Below, piece after piece: positions 23,222 to 31,687 of a stretch of DNA of 39,982 nt. Where the stretch lies: positions 1-39,982 of IMG/VR virus record IMGVR_UViG_3300042294_004070. One strand, written 5' to 3'. A program made the position numbers and the translations under genes. The stretch's first letter is position 1. Every line of letters begins with the position of its first letter. Under the pieces are notes generated by a model that was given only the letters and a program-made list of their open reading frames with translations, made no database searches and was not told the origin of the DNA. This DNA comes from a virus.

Positions 23222-23552
23222 ATTCCATTCCATAATCTCTAAGACCATCAAATGTTCTAGAAAATTCCTTTAAATAATCTGAAATAAATCTTAATTCTCT
23301 AAATTCATTATCAGGTATAGTATTTAATTTTACCAATTCATTTTCAGTTGATGATCCATCTTCCATTTTTTTAACTATTTGTTGAAGTTGTTCTAATTGG
23401 TTTAAAATATTAATTGAAAGAGAATGCATTTGTTCTAAAGTTATAAATCTTGTAGTTCCTGTATTTCCAGGGATGGCTTTAATTTCTTTTAAATGAGAAT
23501 TAGAAGTTATTTTATTCTCTACTAAAAAATGTTTCAAGTCAAAATTGTCCAT
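23220..23552 (-). CDS. Small leader protein, MDNFDLK family, helical body
   Basis: The 110-aa protein has the leader MDNFDLKHFLVENKITSNS and the motif L-K-E23-I-K-A-I-P-G-N-T-G-T-T-R-F. The body is a helical, partly coiled-coil segment (INILNQLEQLQQIVKKMED). It shares only the leader, motif and the first residues TTRF with the next gene, so the leader and bodies have separate histories. The function is unknown. An exact pre-start element lies two bases upstream. Confidence 0.78.
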   Translation of the reverse strand: MDNFDLKHFLVENKITSNSHLKEIKAIPGNTGTTRFITLEQMHSLSINILNQLEQLQQIVKKMEDGSSTENELVKLNTIPDNEFRELRFISDYLKEFSRTFDGLRDYGME

Positions 23553-23554
23553 AA

Positions 23555-23565
23555 TTATAAATATT
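23555..23565 (-). promoter_or_regulatory. AATATTTATAA pre-start element
   Basis: Exact 11-mer two bases before the ATG at 23552, overlapping the TAA stop of the GIY-YIG-like gene. Confidence 0.55.
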
Positions 23566-24004
23566 ATTCAAAGTCTTTGGTGAAAAACTTTCCAAGAATA
23601 TTGTCATTAAAGTATTCTAAAGGATGTTCTAACACCCCATATTTAAATAAGTACTTACATTCATAGTAAGTAAGAAGTTTTTTACTAGAAACAAACTGTA
23701 TGATCTCACGGGTAAAGTCCTCTTGTTTACCTTCTTTAATGAATTCTACAATTGGTTTTGCAGATCCGTAATACGTTTTCCAATCAGATTCCTTTTGAAC
23801 TACCTCGGTTGTAGGTTTACGTCCTCTTCCGGTATGTTCAGCCAGTTCTTTTTTGGTTAATTTACGTTTAACGTTGTGATATAGCGATTTTTTTCCAATA
23901 TACGATATCCCACTTGAATTGTGAGTAGTTATGTATATAAAACCGAATGTTCCTTGAGGCATATCCTCAATTGAGCTAATAACTTGTTCATTGTATAACC
24001 ACAT
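23564..24004 (-). CDS. GIY-YIG-like endonuclease
   Basis: The 146-aa protein shows the GIY-YIG core in the variant form G21-F-I-Y24 ... Y35-I-G37-K-K, then a basic segment, then W-K-T-Y-Y-G-S-A and a helix with F-T-R-E-I-I, and a Glu-containing helix Y-Y-E-C-K-Y. This arrangement is found in small phage endonucleases, several of which are free-standing homing-type enzymes. The cut site is unknown. It begins directly after the stop of the last tail gene (one-base gap) and sits at the border between tail genes and leader-protein genes, a usual place for a free-standing nuclease. No second half or DNA-binding repeat is present. Confidence 0.75.
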   Translation of the reverse strand: MWLYNEQVISSIEDMPQGTFGFIYITTHNSSGISYIGKKSLYHNVKRKLTKKELAEHTGRGRKPTTEVVQKESDWKTYYGSAKPIVEFIKEGKQEDFTREIIQFVSSKKLLTYYECKYLFKYGVLEHPLEYFNDNILGKFFTKDFE

Positions 24005-24005
24005 A

Positions 24006-24992
24006 TTATTTATCTATTTTGACATATATCGTCATATCTGTTGTTCTTGAGGATGGAAGCGGTTGAGATAATTTCCCTACAGCTAATAATTCTCTATTTT
24101 CACTATATAAACCAACAGTTGTAATGTACGGGGCAAAGAATGAACCGGTTGTAAAGTCATACGATTTGCCTGTGATTTGGTCTTCTATTACTGATGGGTT
24201 TTGAGTAAAGTTAAATTCATTTTCTCTCAAAGTACACTTAAATAATGTTTCATATATAGTGTACGAGGATGAAAATGAGCAAGTTACATTTGATGAAGTA
24301 ACAAAACTACTAAGAGTATCTATTCCTATGTCACCACCATATATTGAAGTTCCATATGTTGCTAGTCCATAGATATTACCTCCAGTTGTTTTACTTCCAG
24401 ATGAAGTTAAAACTATTAATCCGTGTTGATAAATTATATTACCTACAACTTCATTTCCCGGAGTAAGCATTACATTGCCTTCAGCATCATCTATAATACT
24501 TCCACTAGGGGTAGATAAATAAAATGATCCAGGTTTAATTTGATCACCAAATAAACTTTGAGGTATAGTTATTACTCCAACTACAGAATCTGAAGCTGTG
24601 GGAAAGTATCTAGATTGTGATAATGTAGATTGTAAGTAGTTGTAATTGTTAGTATTGTTTAGTCCACCTACTCTTACATCTCCCTCAGTATCAAGTCCAT
24701 AGACTATACTAGAGGTAGAAGCATTATCTCCTAAACTAGAAGATAAAAAATTAGAATAATAGAGGTGCTTTACAGAATCATAAATTAAACGTTGGTAGCT
24801 ACCTGTTGATACTTGCCCTGTAGTAGGGTCAGTTCCTGGGTTAAAGCTACCAGTTAAATTTTTTCCAAAAAATCGATCAATTAAAACAGTAGACCCTGTT
24901 AAGGCTGCTGACCCAGTAAAGGAAAATCCCTTGTTTACCTCAAATGGACTGAGGATTATATCCTGGACAGTTAGTGATTTGTAAGCACCCAT
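24006..24992 (-). CDS. Structural tail protein, paralogue A
   Basis: The 328-aa protein is Ser/Thr/Gly-rich, typical of extended beta structure in tail proteins. Its last 100 residues (R-E-N-E-F-N-F-T-Q-N-P-S ... T-T-V-G-L-Y-S-E-N-R-E-L-L-A-V-G-K-L-S-Q-P-L) align well with the next gene upstream, so the two arose by duplication. Homologous C-terminal blocks occur in tail or baseplate regions of other large phages, but I know no characterised member. Position downstream of the long tail protein suggests a baseplate-peripheral or fibre component. It starts 5 bases after its paralogue's stop. Confidence 0.75.
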   Translation of the reverse strand: MGAYKSLTVQDIILSPFEVNKGFSFTGSAALTGSTVLIDRFFGKNLTGSFNPGTDPTTGQVSTGSYQRLIYDSVKHLYYSNFLSSSLGDNASTSSIVYGLDTEGDVRVGGLNNTNNYNYLQSTLSQSRYFPTASDSVVGVITIPQSLFGDQIKPGSFYLSTPSGSIIDDAEGNVMLTPGNEVVGNIIYQHGLIVLTSSGSKTTGGNIYGLATYGTSIYGGDIGIDTLSSFVTSSNVTCSFSSSYTIYETLFKCTLRENEFNFTQNPSVIEDQITGKSYDFTTGSFFAPYITTVGLYSENRELLAVGKLSQPLPSSRTTDMTIYVKIDK

Positions 24993-24997
24993 TCATT

Positions 24998-26008
24998 TTA
25001 GAAATCTAACTTAACACGAACTAAAGCTTCTTTTGTAAAGTCTTTCTGGAGAGGTTTACTTAATTTAGCTACTGCTAACAATTCATTATTATCATTGTAC
25101 ATACCTACAGTTGTAACGTATGTCACAGGATTATTAATAAAATCTGAATATATAATATCACCAGTTGAGCCTGAAATAAAGCTAGGGTTTTCGGTATAGT
25201 TAAATTCACTGTTTCTTACACGAATAAACACATAATCAGAAGTGATAGTTTCTTGTGAATTAAGAGTACAAGATCCAGATCTAATTAATTCATACATTTT
25301 ACCGTTCAATAACTGGTCTGAGTTTCCACTAGAGGCAGTAATATTGGTTGCAATACCACCATCGGCAACAGGACAAGAAATAGCTCTAGTATTTAATAAA
25401 ATTACCCCAATATCAGGAAGCAAATAACCATATGATCCTGAACCTGGTGTGTATCCATTAGTGTATTTAGTATTTACTGTACCTGCAGATCCACTTACTA
25501 ATTGATAAACGCGACCTGAGTCTAGGAAAGTTACGGTAGATGTTACTTTGCTGTTATCAGTTAAGTATAATTTACCAGCACTGCTACTTAATAATAAAGT
25601 TAATGAACCGGGTAATAATGATTCTTTGTAACGAGATCTATCATATGAAATAGCATGAAATTCAGAAGCAGTATATCCACCAAATATAAAATCAGAATTT
25701 TCATCTCCCAAAACCAAAGTACGGTATTGACCATATACAGTTCTAGAATAAGAAGAAGCAGTTACAGATGAATTATATAATAAACTTCCACTTCCGTATT
25801 TGTTTCCATAAGCAATAGAAAACTGTACTTCAGAACCACTTAATGATGATCCAGTATTGTATACATCAAGGTAGTAATTAGTTGAGCTACCTTGGGTTGA
25901 TGAAGTATAGAATTGGCTTAATGTAGGTACATTTCCAGTCCACAATGTAGAGGAAATTGCATCAGCACTAATGACGAAATCTTCAGGATCTAAACGTTTA
26001 AATGACAT
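24998..26008 (-). CDS. Structural tail protein, paralogue B
   Basis: The 336-aa protein is the paralogue of the 328-aa product. The C-terminal third aligns closely (S-E-F-N-Y-T-E-N-P-S, T-T-V-G-M-Y-N-D-N-N-E-L-L-A-V-A-K-L-S-K-P-L). A middle segment pairs L-L-P-D-I-G-V-I-L-L-N with I-Y-Q-H-G-L-I-V-L-T of the other copy. The N-terminal part has diverged more. The composition is rich in Ser, Gly and Tyr. It follows the 217-aa structural gene with a 6-base gap and is probably co-transcribed with it. The exact tail position is unknown. Confidence 0.75.
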   Translation of the reverse strand: MSFKRLDPEDFVISADAISSTLWTGNVPTLSQFYTSSTQGSSTNYYLDVYNTGSSLSGSEVQFSIAYGNKYGSGSLLYNSSVTASSYSRTVYGQYRTLVLGDENSDFIFGGYTASEFHAISYDRSRYKESLLPGSLTLLLSSSAGKLYLTDNSKVTSTVTFLDSGRVYQLVSGSAGTVNTKYTNGYTPGSGSYGYLLPDIGVILLNTRAISCPVADGGIATNITASSGNSDQLLNGKMYELIRSGSCTLNSQETITSDYVFIRVRNSEFNYTENPSFISGSTGDIIYSDFINNPVTYVTTVGMYNDNNELLAVAKLSKPLQKDFTKEALVRVKLDF

Positions 26009-26014
26009 TTTCTA

Positions 26015-26668
26015 TTATGCTTTAGTTATTGTTACGGGGATTACTAAACGGGCTCCACTATCATTTCCAACTACAGTTAATGTAGCTTGAATTGAAGTTT
26101 GTGATCCAAATAAAGTATTTACAGTAGTACCTCTTAATTGGAATGAAGTACCAATTACAGTTTTAGATACATTAGTTCCTACAGTAGTTGTTGAATTAAG
26201 AGCAACAACAGCAGGAGTATTAATTCCTACTCCAGTAAAATTAGCTAATGTTCTAACATCAGAAATAGTAGCAGTATAACCACTAGTTTCAAATATATTA
26301 CCATTACCTAAGTAGTTTAATGTTTGTGGAGTAAGGGTTAATGTAGCACCTTGTTTCAATAATACAGTTGAAATTCCTAAATCCAATACAGGTAATTTAG
26401 CTGTGCCACGAGGCAAAGTAGCTAATTTGTATTTCATAATTTGGTTTTCATTAGGGAATGCTTCTAACAAAGGCATGTTATCAATTGCCTGTCCGTAAAA
26501 AGCAGATCCTGAGGGGTGAGTTGGGTTATACATTGTATAATCAATCTCATCATCGGATAATGCAAATTGAGTGATTGCGAATGAACCATCGCCGCGTGCT
26601 AGCAATTCTCTACCTTTGGTAGTTAATATTGCATCAACGGTTACAGCTGTATTATTTAAGTATGCCAT
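26015..26668 (-). CDS. Conserved phage structural protein (unknown position)
   Basis: The 217-aa protein opens M-A-Y-L-N-N-T-A-V-T-V-D-A-I-L-T-T-K-G-R, followed by E-L-L-A-R-G and F-A-L-S-D-D-E-I-D-Y. This N-terminal block recurs in tail regions of large environmental phages, always beside baseplate and fibre genes. The C-terminal half is a Thr/Val-rich beta domain (residues about 125-217) that could be an Ig-like fold. No biochemical role is established. It is preceded by the AATATTTATA element six bases before its ATG, so it heads a short unit with its two downstream paralogous neighbours. Confidence 0.78.
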   Translation of the reverse strand: MAYLNNTAVTVDAILTTKGRELLARGDGSFAITQFALSDDEIDYTMYNPTHPSGSAFYGQAIDNMPLLEAFPNENQIMKYKLATLPRGTAKLPVLDLGISTVLLKQGATLTLTPQTLNYLGNGNIFETSGYTATISDVRTLANFTGVGINTPAVVALNSTTTVGTNVSKTVIGTSFQLRGTTVNTLFGSQTSIQATLTVVGNDSGARLVIPVTITKA

Positions 26669-26674
26669 AATTTA

Positions 26675-26685
26675 TTATAAATATA
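26675..26685 (-). promoter_or_regulatory. Pre-start element, variant TATATTTATAA
   Basis: Ten of eleven bases match the consensus, six bases before the ATG at 26668, in a 34-base gap after the long tail gene. Confidence 0.5.
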
Positions 26686-26702
26686 TTTATTTTTTAAGTT
26701 TT

Positions 26703-29700
26703 TTATATTAGTCCTGCTTTTCTAGCTATTTCATATATATCAACATACGGATTAAAATTTAAAGGAACAACCAATCCAGTATTTGCTTTAGATATAGTTT
26801 CATATATAAAAATATTATTTTCATCAATTGATGAACTTATAGTAGCACTTCCTGAAGTATTTGATCCTACTGAGTTGGTTAGTAAATCAACTAATGAAAC
26901 CGAGGATGATTGGGGAAAAATAGTTTTTACCATTCCAAAATTGAAATTAGTATTTCCATTTAAAGCTATTTTACTTCCATTAATATCAATTAGACTTAAA
27001 ATATGAATTATTGAATCTGTTCCTGATTGGATGTAATCATATTGAGCAACATAATTTGTATATCTTTCAATTACAGGCTTGTTAGCATAGCTAATATCAC
27101 CAGTAGTAAATTTATTTATATTAGCACCATATAACTTACTTCCTTCATATCTTGGATTAATATGTCTTTTTAAAGTATAATTTGATTGTTGTACTTGAGC
27201 ATATATAGCGGATCCACTTGTTATAGCTTCTAAGTTAACAGGTGATGAAATACCATTTGAATAATCTACATCAAAATATTTATTTGATACTCTGTTTGAG
27301 TAAACATTACCATATATAGCATTATAATCATCAAATTCTCCTATATCACCTGGGAAGTTTTGTTGTGTATAAACTGTAGGATCTAAATAGTAAGTTGATT
27401 GAGCTGCTAAATTTTCAACACTTATTATCCATTGTGATAAACTAGATAAGGATACAGTTCGTTCAGACACACTTAAACTTTGGAAAACATACTCTACTGT
27501 ATATGAACTTTGTGCGTTTATATTGATGTTTTTAAGTGATAGTGTTTCGCTAAATATCTCTATTGAGGTACCTATAGTATTTAGTTGGATTGACCCTAAT
27601 ATACTGTTGGAGTTTTCTACAAAGTAAACATACAGTCTTGCATTACCGGCTTGTGCAGCCCATGCTCCTTCTAACACTATGTCTATATCACTTATTACAT
27701 TATATTCAGGTGTGTATGTGTATGTAGTTGTATTATAGATGGGAAGCGAGGTGGTTGTTATTTTAAAGGGTAGGGTACCTATTTTAAATTCACTGTTACT
27801 ACCACTTTCAAAAAAAGCTCCTGATATTGCTACTTGTAGATTTTGTATATCACTAATTGATTCTCTATATCTAGGTTCTAGTAAGGGGTTATTTAAAATT
27901 GATTGAGTAGTAACGGTTAATATAGTACCACTTAATTCACCATTATAAAATTCTCTATTATCATTATGAATAATATTAACAGATCCTGTTGGTCCATTAA
28001 ACGATTGAGTGAAACTACTTGTTTGGTTTAAGTACACTCCTCCATTATCACTGCTAAAACCATATATTGTATCGCTTCCAGAATAATGTTGTACTGATGC
28101 TGTATATTCAGGGCGAGACCAACTTACTTGAGGTTCTGGGTATTTAGGTCTTTCTAGTATGGTTGGTTTAATAATGATACCAGTTGAAATACTTGTACGA
28201 GCAGGAATAAAATCCTTAACCATTTTAAATAAAGCATTATCAAAATACTTTATTAAACGAACATAATCAGAATAATCATAAGATGATGAATACTTTTTAA
28301 AGTAAGCATCTCTTAAAGGTTTTAAATCAACATACGATTTATTAGATACTTGTCTTGGATCACCAATATATTCACCAATATTAAAATAACCTAACTGGTT
28401 AATTATGTCTTTATCAATTTCATTTTGAGGTGAAAATCCAACCTCTAGTAAATTGTTATTGTGAGATACACTACCTGTGGTAGGTGAGGCTTGAGATAAA
28501 GGTGCTAATGGAGATAATACATTACCTGTAGGAATATTATTGTCTTGTAGTTTAATTTTATTAGCTACTCGATTCAACATACCTACTCCAGGTTCATCAT
28601 AATAAACTGTTTCTACATTAGGATTAAATGAATATGATCCAGTATATGAAAATAAATTACTACTAGAGAATGAAGGTGTATTTGAATAGGCAGGATGAAT
28701 TGAACTTGTATTAGTATAAAGCTCAGCACCTAATGATGCTCTAAACAATAAAGTATCGTATGAACCACTTATATTGTTTCCTTCAATAGAAAGTGAATTC
28801 ATTACATAATCGTTGAATACACTTTCACTTAAATTAGTAGTATAATATCTAAATTCTTGGAATGAAGCAGAAATAGGGTTATAAGTTTTACCAGCTATAA
28901 CCGCACTACCTGAGCTACCTAAATATAATTCTCCAGTTGAGTTATTATCCCACCATTTAGATGATGTAAAACTAGCTGATGCTTGGAATCCTAATTTATT
29001 TCCCTCATATCCATCATATATGTTGTTTTTAGCATATACAGTATATGTTGAAGACGAGCCAGTAATACCATTTACTAAAATAGACCACCAACCACCATCA
29101 AAAAATGGTAAATATATACTTGCACTAGCAGCACTAGCACTATGGTAAAATTTTAAAGTAGCATATTCGTTATATGGATTAGCTATAGAGGCTGAATAAG
29201 ATCCAGTAGCGTATCCTGATCCTGTGTATTCAAGTAATATATTAAATTCTTTATTACTTGTATTAACTAATGATTGGCTATAAGGTATTCCTGAAGGAGG
29301 TAATCCGAAAGTTTTGAATCTAAATTCAACTGCTTTAGGAAATTTAGATGATGTTCCTAAGTTTTGCCAAGGAATATTTACATATCCTGATCCGCTAGTG
29401 GTAAAGGCATAGTTAAAATGATTTTCAAAATAATCCCAATCATTAACATTGGTTGTATTTTTACCACCAAATTCAGTAATTTGTAAAATAGTATCAGGAA
29501 CCCCAAAACATGTTAATAATGTTCTTAATCCTTCAATTGTACCTTTTTTCTTTAAAATATAAGGTAAATTGTGATAAAAACGCTTATAAATTAATTTTTG
29601 AGCATCATCAAAAGGAATCATTTCCGCAGATGAAGTAACATAATTATTAATTACTTCACTTCCTGTAGGGGGTAATAATGATCCATTAGAGGCAATACCT

Positions 29701-31154
29701 AAATATGAGGTAAATAAATCACTAGTAGAGAAACTACTTTGATAAATGTTTATACCGTATGAACGTAAAGCATCAGCAACTAAATCTTTTGATATACCAC
29801 CACTTAAACTATTATCACCATCTTGGCGGTTTTTAATAGCTTGGGTATATAACCAAACATCATCAAACATCTGAGCAACCATTTCAACGAATAATTGAAA
29901 TTGTTCGTTATCTGGGTCTTCTTGAATATATTGAGGAAATACGTTATATAGGTTATTTTGGTTTTGGTTATCATATGATGAAGCTGATGCTTCTTGAATA
30001 TTATACCAGTTAATGGCTTGATTTGATCCTGTTGAATATAAACTATAAGGTTTAGTGGCATCACTCTTAGGCCAAGTTGTTGAACTACTTTCAAAGTACA
30101 GATAATAATCATAACCATCAAAATTGGTTATTAATGTATCTATTTTATTTTGTATAATTGCTTTACTAGATGATACTTGAACAGTATTAGGTAAAGTATT
30201 TAATACTGTAATATCATTATTGTATGATTCAATTAATGATAATTTCTGTTTAAAATTATATAAACGTTGTCCTGCTGAGCTAAAAAATACAAAATTTTCG
30301 TATTCTGAATAATCTGTGTTTAGTTCAGCTCTTTTTTCAGATAGAATACTACTTAATTGGTTATTTAAAGTTGAATTAGAGGTAGTTAAACTATTATATG
30401 TTTTATATTCGGTTGAGTTATTTGCTTGATCCTTAACAGATATATCAAAATTAGGACCTTTTAAAAATATTCTATCATCAAATATCACTTGATCACTTAT
30501 AAATTCTACTTGATAAGCTAAAGGATCAGATACTTTTTCTACTACCCAAAATTGAGTTTTTAAACCATAAGTAGAAGCTAAAGGTTCATATAATTTGATT
30601 AATATAGTATTTCTACTATCGATTACATCTAAAGCAATATTAGTGGCTAATTCTAAATTATTATCACCAAAGTTTAAATAAAAACCGTTAAATACGGGAG
30701 ATGTATTAAGGTCAATACTAAAACTATCAAAGGCTTCTTGTATTTCATTATTTGTTAAACTAATATTATCGATTCGTAATTCAGTTCTATCATTAGAAAT
30801 ATCCTTAATGTAATACTGATTGAAAGCAGATGAATTAAGTTTATTTCTTAAAAAACTATAGTTAACATTATATATACCCGTGATATAAGCATTTGCCTCT
30901 AGATCACGAGCCGGGTCAATAAATAACTCTTTTATTTCATTATTATCAACACTAGTATTTTGAACCGTATAACTAGTTCTAATAGCTTGAATTAATACAT
31001 TATTTATATTATAGACAAAAGTTTCAATTACATCGGTTTCAACATTAAAACTAGTGTTAGTAGATACACTATTAACTAAACTACTATCAGTTGAATTTAA
31101 TAACTGATCTTGTTGATTGATTGGTGATATTTGAGTAATTATACTTTGTGCCAT
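26703..31154 (-). CDS. Long tail/baseplate protein with P2-gpI-like segment and LamG-like domain
   Basis: The 1483-aa protein is the largest in the window. Residues about 520-545 (Y-K-R-F-Y-H-N-L-P-Y-I-L-K-K-K-G-T, then L-L-T-C-F-G-V-P) match the core of tail protein I-type baseplate components, which link wedge and fibre. Residues about 600-790 look like a concanavalin/LamG-type beta sandwich (FKTFGLP ... GGWWSILVNG ... GELYLGSS ... QEFRYYTTNL), often used for glycan binding or assembly. The N-terminal 450 residues are Asn/Ser-rich with helices, and the C-terminal 450 are beta-rich. It probably builds the outer baseplate and anchors fibres. It overlaps the start of the upstream 177-aa gene's stop region with no gap. 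Confidence 0.8.
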   Translation of the reverse strand: MAQSIITQISPINQQDQLLNSTDSSLVNSVSTNTSFNVETDVIETFVYNINNVLIQAIRTSYTVQNTSVDNNEIKELFIDPARDLEANAYITGIYNVNYSFLRNKLNSSAFNQYYIKDISNDRTELRIDNISLTNNEIQEAFDSFSIDLNTSPVFNGFYLNFGDNNLELATNIALDVIDSRNTILIKLYEPLASTYGLKTQFWVVEKVSDPLAYQVEFISDQVIFDDRIFLKGPNFDISVKDQANNSTEYKTYNSLTTSNSTLNNQLSSILSEKRAELNTDYSEYENFVFFSSAGQRLYNFKQKLSLIESYNNDITVLNTLPNTVQVSSSKAIIQNKIDTLITNFDGYDYYLYFESSSTTWPKSDATKPYSLYSTGSNQAINWYNIQEASASSYDNQNQNNLYNVFPQYIQEDPDNEQFQLFVEMVAQMFDDVWLYTQAIKNRQDGDNSLSGGISKDLVADALRSYGINIYQSSFSTSDLFTSYLGIASNGSLLPPTGSEVINNYVTSSAEMIPFDDAQKLIYKRFYHNLPYILKKKGTIEGLRTLLTCFGVPDTILQITEFGGKNTTNVNDWDYFENHFNYAFTTSGSGYVNIPWQNLGTSSKFPKAVEFRFKTFGLPPSGIPYSQSLVNTSNKEFNILLEYTGSGYATGSYSASIANPYNEYATLKFYHSASAASASIYLPFFDGGWWSILVNGITGSSSTYTVYAKNNIYDGYEGNKLGFQASASFTSSKWWDNNSTGELYLGSSGSAVIAGKTYNPISASFQEFRYYTTNLSESVFNDYVMNSLSIEGNNISGSYDTLLFRASLGAELYTNTSSIHPAYSNTPSFSSSNLFSYTGSYSFNPNVETVYYDEPGVGMLNRVANKIKLQDNNIPTGNVLSPLAPLSQASPTTGSVSHNNNLLEVGFSPQNEIDKDIINQLGYFNIGEYIGDPRQVSNKSYVDLKPLRDAYFKKYSSSYDYSDYVRLIKYFDNALFKMVKDFIPARTSISTGIIIKPTILERPKYPEPQVSWSRPEYTASVQHYSGSDTIYGFSSDNGGVYLNQTSSFTQSFNGPTGSVNIIHNDNREFYNGELSGTILTVTTQSILNNPLLEPRYRESISDIQNLQVAISGAFFESGSNSEFKIGTLPFKITTTSLPIYNTTTYTYTPEYNVISDIDIVLEGAWAAQAGNARLYVYFVENSNSILGSIQLNTIGTSIEIFSETLSLKNININAQSSYTVEYVFQSLSVSERTVSLSSLSQWIISVENLAAQSTYYLDPTVYTQQNFPGDIGEFDDYNAIYGNVYSNRVSNKYFDVDYSNGISSPVNLEAITSGSAIYAQVQQSNYTLKRHINPRYEGSKLYGANINKFTTGDISYANKPVIERYTNYVAQYDYIQSGTDSIIHILSLIDINGSKIALNGNTNFNFGMVKTIFPQSSSVSLVDLLTNSVGSNTSGSATISSSIDENNIFIYETISKANTGLVVPLNFNPYVDIYEIARKAGLI

Positions 31155-31687
31155 TATACGGTTACTAATGATGCTTTATCTGTTCCTGCTCGTCTTCCAC
31201 CTGTTCCTCCACTACCACTACCTCCAGTAGTATCTCCAGATACAGTTGTATTAGTGGAAGTAATAGAAGGTGAACTTGATATTGGTCTTGCTGTAGTTGT
31301 TGCTCCTATTTGATTAATATTTGCATTTGATTCTTCAGTAGGATTTATAGCTTCGGTTTGAATAGTAATAACTTGTCGTTGTAAATCCAAATTTTCTTGT
31401 CTTAGTTGAGTGATTTCCTCTAATAACGCTTGTACTTCTTCACTTATAGCGTTTTCATCTATATAGTTACCGCTTTTATTAACTAAATATTGGTGAGAAT
31501 TAGTTTCACCTATTTTAGGTATTTGAAAAAATAAATTTTCATATGCTTGAAAAAATTGATTAACATCAATAGTTAAAGCTATAGATGCTGATGGAGCAGG
31601 ATTAAATTGGTTAAATTGGTTATTAATAACCTGCCCAAATTGGGTTTTATTATAAACGGTTTTGCTAATTATTATTTTTTCACTCAT
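31154..31687 (-). CDS. Small coiled-coil structural protein
   Basis: The 177-aa protein has a beta-rich N-terminus (residues 1-75), a clear heptad-type coiled coil at about 83-110 (EEVQALLEEITQLRQENLDL) and a low-complexity tail of Ser, Thr and Gly (TTGGSGSGGTGGRR). A trimeric coiled coil next to baseplate genes would suit a fibre connector or a whisker-like element. No homologue is recognised. It overlaps both neighbours by one base, so the three are coupled. Confidence 0.75.
   Translation of the reverse strand: MSEKIIISKTVYNKTQFGQVINNQFNQFNPAPSASIALTIDVNQFFQAYENLFFQIPKIGETNSHQYLVNKSGNYIDENAISEEVQALLEEITQLRQENLDLQRQVITIQTEAINPTEESNANINQIGATTTARPISSSPSITSTNTTVSGDTTGGSGSGGTGGRRAGTDKASLVTV

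Noticed and set aside
29804-30121. Minus-strand open frame of 105 codons in another frame inside the 1483-aa gene
   Set aside because: Translation is rich in Ile, Met, Lys and Asn with no domain pattern and is a frame shadow of the tail protein.
5779-31313. Plus-strand open frames of 60-105 codons (for example 5779-5964, 8546-8770, 9295-9540, 21703-22002, 31131-31313)
   Set aside because: All lie opposite strong minus-strand genes, have no family resemblance and low-complexity hydrophobic composition expected of reverse-strand frames in AT-rich DNA.
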